DNA from: Metridium senile
Taxonomy: Eukaryota; Cnidaria; Anthozoa; Actiniaria; Metridiidae
Direction of reading: 5' to 3'
Assembly: GCA_949775045.1 (NCBI GenBank)
Contig: OX459108.1
Location: 7,629,961-7,693,960, forward strand
Length of the DNA stretch: 64,000 nt
The position numbers and the translations under genes are program-made. Of this stretch, positions 52,714 through 63,100 are shown piece by piece; positions within the stretch are counted from its first letter, which is position 1; every line of letters starts with the position of its first letter. The notes below the pieces were generated by a model that was given only the letters and a program-made list of their open reading frames with translations, did no database searches and was not told the DNA's origin.

Positions 52714-53156
52714 AGTCGTGGATCGCTGGCTATCTTGATGTTTCTGCCGGGTGTTTCTTTTGTTTGAAGGAAGATTTAGGTGTCTTTCCATGGAATGACG
52801 GAAACCAAAAAGGGTAGATCTTCCGTATATTTCTCCTGTCTTGGTTTACGTTCGCGCTTCAGCGTAGAAACGCCTCAGATTGTTGTCCATTTGGTCTATT
52901 GTCATACTCTCCGGTGGAGCTTGAGAATTTTCTTGTCCTTACACCAAGCTATCAAACAAAAGAAAAACAGAAATCAACTGATGTGCTTGGATTAGCCGTA
53001 ATGCTATTTTAAGCTGAAACTGAAACTGATGTTAGTACGAGGTTAAAATATAATAATTACAATGTTCAAGTGAAACCATTTGTTTACAATAGTAATTAGT
53101 CAAGCGTAAATTAAATTTTAACTGTAGTAATTGTTCTGATATTAAAGATATCTTAC

Positions 53157-53316
53157 CTTTAAATGTTAAAACAGAACAGTTTGTTGTCTTTCTTGTTTTA
53201 TCCGAGTGCTTGGCCTCAAGGATGTTATCTAGGTCCTTCTCGGATAAATTTTCAAATCGGCTAGTTGTTGCACGTTGCTGTGGCGAATTATTTTCTATGG
53301 TATCTTCCGGCTTCAT
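53157..53316 (-). CDS. Crypton/QRICH1-like N-terminal exon
   Basis: A first exon starting MKPEDTIENN with a good GTAAGA donor below 53157. The segment RFENLSEKDLDNILEAKHSDK...TTNCSVLTFKG resembles the N-terminal helical region shared by QRICH1, KIAA1958-like and other Crypton-derived (DUF3504) proteins. No recombinase exon follows in the window. Probably a 5' fragment left by recombination or the start of a gene with long introns. Function is not inferable from this exon alone. Confidence 0.45.
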
Positions 53317-54820
53317 CGCCGTCTCCGTTGCTGTCTCATCTGTTATTCAGTCGATGTTTAAGGCTACATTTACACGGGACCGGTAGAATTTTCGACCGTT
53401 CAAAACGTCCGTTGGATGCATGTTGCTTGTTGCATGCTGAATGTTGCTTACCACGCTTGAATTTTTTTCGGTAATTCAATGAAATTTGTAACACCGTAAG
53501 AAATATTGACTTAACTTAATAATAATACTATGTTGTATCGGGTGATTTGGAGACTTTCTAGATCCGTTGATTCACGTCACTAACACACAACATATGATTT
53601 TCTAGATCAACACACACTGCCATGCGCAGTCTGTCTTTATTACGTCAGTATTAATTTGCATATCATTACAAACTTTACTGACGTATCGAGCTTTAGCCCT
53701 TCGTCGGAGTAAAAGCAAATGAAATGTGTTGTATTCGTCAATAAATAGTATCAGCACAGAATTTAGTATGCTGCAAAACCCTGACAAAGTTCGGAAAATA
53801 TCCATATTGTTGTGACCTTTCGATGCTTGAACTCATTTCATTCATTGTGCATTTAGGTCATGGTATTTAACTGCTACAGCAAGCCAACACAACTTTCACC
53901 AACCCTTTTAAAGCCTGTTTAATTTCCAATATAATCGCAACGATCGCCAGGATCGCTGTGATGGCGCTTTCTTTTTTGTGAAATAATAAAAAAAATCACT
54001 CACTGCTGATTGAAGGTTGAAGTTTAAATTTGACAAAATATTAATAAATTAGTGTCATTCAATTTTATTTAATCACAAAGAACTCTGAGCTATATTCTCA
54101 TATCCAAACATGATTTACGGTGATCGCAACGATCCTAGTGTTCATATAGGAACCAGGATTTAGCTTCGATTGTTGTTAAATTAGCCAAGAGTAGAAAGAA
54201 AACCTGTGCTATTTTTCTTTATTTATCTAAGATATCACATGCTATCGAAGCTAAGCGTATCTGTAAGGCTGGACAGTGAAGAGGACTCTTAACAGATTCT
54301 TACACTAGCGCCAAAACCAATAATTTTTCATATAAGTCACTTGTTGTCATTTTACTCATTCCTGATAACTTAAAATAGTTGAGACTTGTACTAACTTGAT
54401 CAAGACGAGCTCGATTCAAGCCATAGATTTATAGTACAAGTACCATCGATAACTAGAAGCAGTTACTATATTCGTTGAAGTTTCAGGTTAATAAGATTAA
54501 ATTTTTAAAGGTTCTTTCCAACTTAAAAATATCTAGACAGTAACTAGCGAGGCATTAGAATACCCACAATATCATTAATATTTCTATATATAGCGAGTTC
54601 GTTAAAGTATAAATAGATAAATGCTCTGTTTACTTACCTGAAAACTTGAGTTCAGCGAGAAATAAAGATAAAATGGCAATTATAGCCTTCCTGTTGAACA
54701 TCGCTATGGTATAATTTTGAAAATAGACGAAGAAAGCTTTTTACTTCCTTATCAATTAGGACTAAGTGCTTCCTTGACGGAAGCAGCCAAACGTAGCAAT
54801 GATATGATGTATGATGTAAA
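53317..54820. other. Spacer with nothing firmly recognisable
   Basis: Near 53362-53450 there is a GGCTACATTTACACGGGACCGG sequence resembling the end of a host-repeat MITE, without a visible partner. The rest is AT-rich and lacks coding or repeat structure that I can support. Confidence 0.4.
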
Positions 54821-54824
54821 CAAC

Positions 54825-55680
54825 TGTTTCAAAAAGGGGTTGAATTGTGAATATATTGAATACTCAAAAGTGCATTCCAAGACCGAAATGCATTATTGGT
54901 GTTTTAAACTTTAAAAAAATACTAAATATATCGATTTACTTTCTATATGGAAAGTACTGATACACTGTTTTGTTGAGAATGCACTAAAATAAAATAAGAT
55001 AAGTTATACCTCTATATCTGTGCAGTTAGATAAAGGCCAATTAAGACTGTACGATTTGCGTCTTCAACTGTCGCATGCAACTTGCTTACAACTTGGCTTT
55101 ACACATGCACACGTCGCATGCAAAGCTGTGTACAATTTCGAGTGAAGCAAGCTTTAAATATTTAGATCAAAATGATCTTTATATCAACATTGGAAGAGCG
55201 CTGGCCCCTTGTTCCACAAGGTAATAATTCTCGTTAGTAAAGGATATTTTTACTGACTCGTTTTTCTTTCTTTTTGGTCGAAGTGTCAGCAGAGCCGGTA
55301 CTTTCTATCCATCCGTCGATCATTTTGTTAAAAAACACCCCAAAGTACCCATCAAGGAAGATTTTTTTACATGCATGATACGCCATTTTTGCCATATTTG
55401 GCATCGCGGCTACGACTAGGCTACGACAGTCGTAGCTTTATAAAACATGTTTGAAAATTCTACGACTTTTTTCTTGTTGCACTCGTCTGTCGTAGACGAG
55501 TTGTTGGCTTGATTTACAGTGTACGATTGAGTTGTATGTTAGGCGCGAGCAGGTTCAAGCAAATAGTTGTACGCGAAAATCGTACAGTCTTAATCGGCCT
55601 GACGTTGTACAGTACATTTCAGTTTTGGAATGCACTAATCGGTATTCAGTATTCAACCGTTTTTAAACAGCAGTATTCTA
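54825..55680. mobile_element. Inverted-repeat element of the GAATATTGAATACT family, with nested MITE
   Basis: Arms at about 54825-54900 and 55605-55680 (TTGAATACTCAAAAGTGCATT and inverse) match the old element in introns of B and C (arms at 16557 and 17771). A second MITE lies inside at 55035-55599, with ends GGCC.ATTAAGACTGTACGA. Confidence 0.7.
55035..55599. mobile_element. Nested MITE related to the 539-698 element
   Basis: TIRs GGCCAATTAAGACTGTACGA and GGCCGATTAAGACTGTACGA. It contains GTCGCATGCAACTTGCTT, also present in 539-698. Confidence 0.7.
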
Positions 55681-56204
55681 GACTTGCTTGTACGCAACGA
55701 AGGCTTCATCTCCTTGTGTGTTATATAGGCCCGTTACAGTGCTAATTAGAAAACCGTGGGCACCCGAAAATATTTCAGGAATTCTTATTGTTCGTAAACC
55801 ATTCAGGAACAATGCTATTTCGCCGCAAGGAATTTGGCTGATCTGATTTAAGGGTTGGACTCGGCGATTAGGTACCTGAAAAAAGTGTGAAAAAATCTGA
55901 GTGATGACAAAGCTGGTATCTTTTAGGGTCTTCGAAGGTCTTTGAATATCGTACCCGAGACGAGATCATTACAACTGAACAGGGATAACAAATAAACGGC
56001 ATCTTGAAGGTCTAGCTAATGGCACTACAGCGAAATTTTATTTCTTTTGCAAAAAAATAACACTCAACATTAGCGTTAATGGTGGACGTGACACGGACAA
56101 TTTTTTGCAAAACCTACTAAAGTACAAAAGCGCTGCCGTTTTGGTTTGGAGGCCTCCAAATTTTGTCTAGGCTTATTAAATTTTTGTCGATCTCACTGTC
56201 CCCT

Positions 56205-56405
56205 TTTTGATCAGAACCCATCCTCGAGAACCAAGGGTTAATCTTCTGTCGTTCGTTTCTCCCTTCCAAAATAAATACCTATGGGGACGTAGTCTGTTGA
56301 AGCTTTTTCCGGAACAAGCTCCAACAGACTACGTTCCCAGGCGTATTTATTCTGGGAGCGAGAAACGAGCGACAGAAGATTATCCCTGGGTTCCCGAGGA
56401 TGATC
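56205..56405. mobile_element. 200-bp foldback repeat
   Basis: Two arms of about 95 bp, from TTGATCAGAACCCATCCTCG to a near-complement ending CCCGAGGATGATCAGAAC. The small ORF across it is a by-product. Confidence 0.8.
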
Positions 56406-56514
56406 AGAACTACGAATATAGAGATAATTTAATGGGTGAGCGACGAAAAAATTTCATGTGAACTGAAGAATATACCTTTTTACAAAAATGTATTTCCTAT
56501 GCTATTGTAATCGA

Positions 56515-56635
56515 GGACGGCGCTTATTCGAGGACGGCGTTTAATCGAGGACGGCACTTAATCGAGGATGGCGCTTAATCGAGGACAGCGCTTATTCGAG
56601 GACGGCGCTTAATCGAGGGCGGCGCTTATTCTGAG
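56515..56635. repeat. 17-bp minisatellite
   Basis: About seven copies of TCGAGGACGGCGCTTAA with point variants. Confidence 0.9.
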
Positions 56636-56674
56636 ATAATACTGTATACATGAAAGTAATTAATGAGAGTAAAA

Positions 56675-56868
56675 CACATGGTATTTCTATTTGATGATGT
56701 TTACATTGCCTTATCGCTGGTTTAACAAAATACTAAATAATACATCACATGGTACAGCCCCGTAAGCTGGATGTTAACCGGGGAGATACGTACATCATGT
56801 AATATGGTGGACATGTATAGTCATAAAAGCAATTTTTCCTGGAGGGTTTCATGTAGCCCAAAATGGCG
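56675..56868. repeat. Array spacer block upstream of the gene E 3' end, interrupted
   Basis: Homologous to 12750-12950 and 20767-20955. It resumes at 59985-60165 after an insertion, showing that gene E belongs to the same tandem array. Confidence 0.7.
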
Positions 56869-56992
56869 TCATCGTATTGTCACAATAATTTAGACGATGA
56901 GATGGCGCCAACCGTGGTAAATTAGATGACATACCACAAGAAACTATCGTGAATTTGTTTTTTACCACATTAAAAATATGAGCAAAATAACA

Positions 56993-59893
56993 GGCCTACT
57001 CTGGGGTCCACCGTCGCTTAATGTCGGTCAATATCGCCAAATATCGCCAAATACCGCAAATATCGCCAAATACCGCCTAATATAACCTAATAATTCCCAA
57101 ACTCACTTAATGTTTCTACATTTGTACTTTTATTTTCAATAATATCCAGCAACATAATGGTTGCTGCTCTCTTATAAATTTATGACAGCAAATAAATATT
57201 GTCATATTAAAAAAAATTAGACCTAGCGCAACAATAATTAAATTCCCTTCGACAATGCCCACAATCCAAGAACATTTAAACAATATAAATTAAAATATTA
57301 GAAAAAAGTAGCTTTACATAGTATATCCAATATGTTCCACAGATTTGCACTCACTCTATCATAAATGGGCTATAATTTGCAATTTTTATCTGCATCCTCT
57401 GGTCAACGAGCGTTGGAATTTTATCAAGGGGGCATCACTGAAATTCATTGGATTTCAAAAAGGGGGCGAGTAAAAATATCTGAAATACGGTAGAATTTCA
57501 ACGGTCTAGGTCAAAAATCATTTTAATCTACCTCGAATTTCCAGAGTGGCCGGGGGGTAATATTTCATAAAGGATTTCAAGCCAGAATCATGGTAAAAAA
57601 CTGGAATAGCCCAATGAATTGAGTTTAAATGATCAGATATGACTTCTCTGATAGCTCAATTTAAAAGAAATAACAATTTTTGATGTGCTTCCAAAGTGAA
57701 TTTTGTTTATATTGGTGCATTTTTACATTAAAATCGCACTCTTTAACTATCATTGACAAGGACATCTAAATAGTTCTAGCTAGCTTAAGAGTGCTCACAA
57801 TAAACCCATGAAACAAATAGTACTAATTAGTGCAAAATAGTGCTAATTAAACAATAGATTTAGTTAAATTTTGCACAATGTTGTTGGCTAAGTTTTTCAT
57901 GGATATATTATATTGTAATCAATCAAGAACAATATCAACTTTGAAGTCTGACCGAAAAAAAATCGGTCTCCACATCATAATTATAATTCCACTACTACTT
58001 ACATAAAAAACTGTTCTTTTAGAAGCATGCAAGCCAAACAAAACGCAAAAGCATCCATGTTTGTAACCCTCTTGAATCTTTGCATTTAACAATTTTGCAA
58101 TGTACAATAATTTTCATCAAATTACCGCTGACGAGCAGAAAATTAAGGTTAAAACTTCATGAATATACATTAGAGTGTCTTCGACATGTAGTGAACACAT
58201 ATACTACACAAAGTATTCCACACATGAAGTACATAACTTGCCTCTCCGCTGTCCAGTCTTGTGCAGGCTCATTGAATTGAAAACTGATTGTTGATTGAAA
58301 TGTTTTGTGCACCAAGTTACTGGGTTACTGCAGTAATATTACTGCGGTTTTCGGCTTTCTGCGAACTCAGACATTTTAAAGGCTGGTTGTGAAATACGTT
58401 TTTGGCTGCTGGTGGTTACTCGTCACTATTTATGTCTTTGATTGAGCAGCCAAATACATATTTCACAACTAACCGTTGCAATGTCTGAGTTCGAAAGACG
58501 AAAACTGCTGTAATATTAAAGCCGGTACAAATGCAGTCCAGATTGCAAAATTCGCTTTTCAAAAATCAACGAAGGTAAGCATTAATTGTGATATCTTCTT
58601 TAGTATCAATTTAGGAAATAAATTTCAAACTTCGAAAAAGCTGCAATACTTTTATGAGCTTTGATCGCATATTAACTTAAGATTAATTAGTTACAAAACT
58701 CACAGGATTGAGAAACTATTCTTCACTGATATTCACATAAGCCTTCATCAAATAATTGTTAAATAAAATAGTAGAGGTATTCAACAATTGTGGTAATTAA
58801 AATACACATAAAACACTAAAATCCATTATTTTGTCAAATACATTCTTGTGATCTTGTCAAAACATTTAAGAATCAGCATAAAATAATTTCCAGAAATTAT
58901 TCTAAACAAACATTATCTGAAAGTTTTTTCTCAATTTCTTTAAAACATAGGCTATGAGAATTTATTGACAATATTTCTATTAATTAAGTTTGATGTGCAA
59001 ATACAAGTTAGTATTAAAATATGCTCTTTTGATCTTGGTCAAATTCATGCTTTAAGGACTTTATAAAATTGTAATATTCAAAAATATTTTCCTGTTCTCT
59101 ATGAGTTTAATATAAGTAGTTACATTATTCTACTGACCAGACTGAATCTTGTGATTGCAAATTCTAATATCAATGAAAAAAACACATCATATGTCATCCA
59201 TATTTGATTAGATTTGTATATTCTTACATAAATGGAACAGTTTACTTTTTACTGTTATAGAATGATTTGTAAGTTACAGACCTATTTGTAATTAAATTAA
59301 TTGAGCCCAAATGTGATTTGTCTCTTTTATGTCATTATAGCTACAAAAAAATGCAACCCTACTAACAACATATGACATACACTTGAACTAGAGTGATTGC
59401 AAATTAAAAACCTTTGAGTATTATAACCGGAGTATTTAAGTGTTATAGTTTAATAGACAACTGCTAGTGTCGTTTAGTCTACTATTTGAGTTTTTTGTAA
59501 TCACCCTGTGGTTTGGTTGTAAACTATGACTGATAATTTTTTCAAATTTATCAATTATCAATTTTTATCAATTATTTATCAATTATTTATCCAACCATGA
59601 CTGATAATTTTTTCAATAGGTTTTTTATATGAAGGCAAATTGTGTCCAGTAGGCAGGATAACCCATTTTTAATTTCTATACAGTAATTTTGTCAGTTTCC
59701 AAAAAAAAAATTGCCAACATCGCTTAATGTAGCCCAATGTCGCACTGTGTCGCGGCGACAGTTGGTCAAAATTTGCCAATATCGCCTAATGTAGCCCAAT
59801 GTCGCACTGTGTCGCGGCGACAGTTGGCCAAATTTTGCCAATGTCGCCCAATGTTGCATTGTGTCGCGGCGACGGTGGACCCCAGAGAAGGCC
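56993..59893. mobile_element. 2.9-kb non-autonomous DNA element with 25-bp TIRs
   Basis: Ends GGCCTACTCTGGGGTCCACC and GGCCTTCTCTGGGGTCCACC (from the right) are inverted over 25 bp with one mismatch. Flanks AAATAACA and TAATAACA suggest an 8-bp duplication. Subterminal direct repeats are present: CGCCAAAT-type on the left, and a 62-bp repeat with GTCGCACTGTGTCGCGGCGAC at 59725-59880 on the right. No transposase; interior AT-rich, with a nested foldback. Confidence 0.75.
58330..58525. repeat. Nested foldback repeat
   Basis: Arms of about 85 bp share CTCAGACATT, GTTGTGAAATA and TTTGGCTGCT in inverted order. Confidence 0.7.
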
Positions 59894-60171
59894 TAATAAC
59901 AACCGTGGTATGTACTCTTATTTACCACGGCTCTCGGCCAATCAGAAAGCGAGAAAATTATCAAATGTGGTAAAAAGAATATTTTCCCCAGCAACTTATT
60001 CAAAAGTTGGTTTTACGTTACTTGACAACTACAAAATAACATGTACGGGCTTGGTGAATTTTGATTCTGTTTATGCCAGCTTATGTTGATATTCAAGAAA
60101 CATGATAGCTGAACTCCCCAGCCTACGGGCCTTTGCTATCAACGCTTAGCCTAAGTTTTGTTTTCCATTGA

Positions 60172-63100
60172 TCAGATACTGGATTCTCCTCGTAGAGACG
60201 GGTCAAGGGACTGGTACTTTGCAGATTGAATATCAGGTTGCAGTTCTTGATATACACCGCTGGCTCGTTGAAGCGAATGAGGTTTCTTAGGCAGCCTTGT
60301 GTCAGGGCTAAGCGATCCATAAGGACTCGAGCTAGCATTGTATAACGATACACTAGTTGTTGGGATCCCTGTGGTGTTAGTGAGTGGGTTCCCTGTGGTA
60401 TTTGGTGAAACATCGTCACTTCCATCCATGTACTCATACAATTTCGCATGGTTTGATGATGGGTTTATTGATGAGATCATCTCTGTTTTTGGGGGAATTC
60501 GTAGGTCTGTGGTATTAAATGTTGGAATCCCTGTGGTACTAATGCTTGAGATCACTGTGGTATTACAAGAATGTTCTTCGTCACCATCCAAGTACTCATA
60601 AATTGATTGGTTGATTGATGAGATCCCTGCGTTATGCGATGATGGGTTCCCTGTGGTGTTGCTATGGGAATGGTGTTCACCACCATCATTCACGTGGACC
60701 GCTTTGTTCTGGTGACTCTTCGGTGAATGGTCAATTTCTTGAAGATTAATTGCATTCTGTGAAATAGAAACACACTCAAAGACGTTAGCCACTTATCGAA
60801 AATGGAAAAGCTTTGTGAATTAAGATCCTGTATATATGCAGTCTCAAATATATTTATGTGATGTGGTTACAAGTTATGGTTTGTATTATAATGCGCTGCT
60901 TAGGAGAGATTTGTTGAAAAGGACACCTCTACAAGGACCTGGTCGAGCATGCACGAATGCATGACGTCATTACATCATCACCTCCTCCGACTTACACCCG
61001 GTAAAATGGCTCCAAGCATTTGCGCGTCCGCGCGCTATGGGATGCATTATAATTCAAACAGGTTATAACGGGCTATGTGAAGGGTTTTCTTTTCCTTTTA
61101 TCTGGACTCGGGGAAGGAGGGGGGATAAATAAATCTCTGCCAAGAAGGGAAGTGTTTTAAAGAACCCTTTTCGAATTCGCACGCGCGACTATCTACGTAA
61201 CAAGTTAGTGCATAAAAAAGAATTTAAAACAAAGAGAAACAAAAGTTCTACCAATACTCCCCTTCGCTGAACGTTTGCCTCGCTTCGGCCCGGCTTCCTT
61301 TGAAGATGGCGCAAGGAACTGTGAAGGGGACTATTTAACAATTATTCAAAACCATATCATTGATATAAACAGTGTACCTTACCATATTCCCAAGGTTCCC
61401 GTCATTGTCAGACTGCCTGCAAATATATGATTGAGCATTGTAATACTGAACAATTAGGTATTATATATAATTACCTTTGACATGTTTGAGACCAGCGGCT
61501 AAGAAAAGACCGATAACTATCAAACATCGAACCTAATCCAAATGAGCAAAACCATTTTGTTTAAATTCATTTGCATTAGATTCGGCACATGTGAGATGCG
61601 ACGTTTGAGCAAGCCTAAAGGCCGGTTGACACGATACAACTTTTTCCTACAACTGCCGTACACAACAGTTTTAGAACATGTTGTAGCCGTTATTCGCACA
61701 CGCACAACTTTAGCTTACGACATGGATAAAATCGTGTACAATTCGCTCAAACAAAATGGCGGACAGAAGACATGTTGCGGCGCTAACAGTTTTTTCAATT
61801 ATTCTTTAAAGAAATCACTGCAAAGGCAAACAAAACAGGAAGCTGGGAACAAGGGAGCTCCTTGAATAATTATGCTGCTGGAATGTAAAATGAACATTTT
61901 TTCTGCAGTTGTAAAACACTTCCTCTGAGCTTCTTCTTCTCTATTTCTTCGGTGAAAACTTTCACTTGTTCCTTCCAGTTTGTGGGAGTTTCTTACTAAT
62001 TAATTTTTGCTTCTCGCTTTGGCGTAAAATCTTCGTAGATTTTCATCAAGGTTTTCGCAAGACATTTCCCCCACTTTCTCTTCAATGTTCTTTTCAGAAC
62101 ACCATTCTATGTAAAAATAACATAATTTCGATAATTTAGTTTGACTTCAAGGTGTAATATACCCTGGGTACCAGGGGTTATTTTCTCCTTGCTTTATCGT
62201 TTGCTTTAGCGTTTGTAAATTTGACGGTTTGTTGACGGTTTGTTATTCAACGAATCTAACCCCTGGCCAAATGAGCTTAGAATCTCACTTCCATGCTGTT
62301 TTGATTGACACCGCCAATTATAGCCATATTTGGAAACTTGGCAAACTTGTTGACATCTTGCTGTCAGCTTTCATCCAATCAAAGGTCTTCATAGACTTAA
62401 ACCAATCAGAAGGCCGGGGTCACGCAGCGATCCCTCGCTTCTGATTGGCTCGGCGAATTCAAAAGAATAGGCTCGTTTGGCTAGAGGGTTTCTCTTGAAA
62501 AAAAACGAACACAGACGTACAAATGATAAATACGAATACTAGATCAAGAAACCCTCTAGTTTCTAGGGTAGGTGTAATATTATACTTGTAAGCAAATTAA
62601 ACTGAAACTGAGCATTTCAAGATGTACATGTTGCAAAATCATGTCGCGATATTGTCAACAAACCAAAAAAAGAGCATTTTAAAAGTTTTTTAACTAGTTG
62701 AATATATTCGTCAATGAAAAGCCTTTTAATTTAACAAAATAAACCCGGGATACTAACCTTGTAAATCAGAAACTGCGGCCCATTTTGTGGACTCTTTTGT
62801 CTTTTTTGCTTGACTCTCCTCTACTAGCGTATTTAGGTTTTCGTTGTTCACATCGGCAAATCGGCGCTTTCTAATTTCTGGTTTGTTAATACCCAGATTT
62901 ACCTCGAAAGTTGGAAACTCTTGATCATTTTGATCATTCATGCTTGCGAATTAAGGCACTATTGCGGGCTTTTTTTCTCTTTTCTTTCTTTCTTTTTTGT
63001 TTTCAACGTACCTGACGAACCTGACAAAACTGTGTCTTTACTGGTGAAATAGAGCATAGATTTTCATGGACTCTCGGCCAATCAGAGCGCGCGTAGTATC

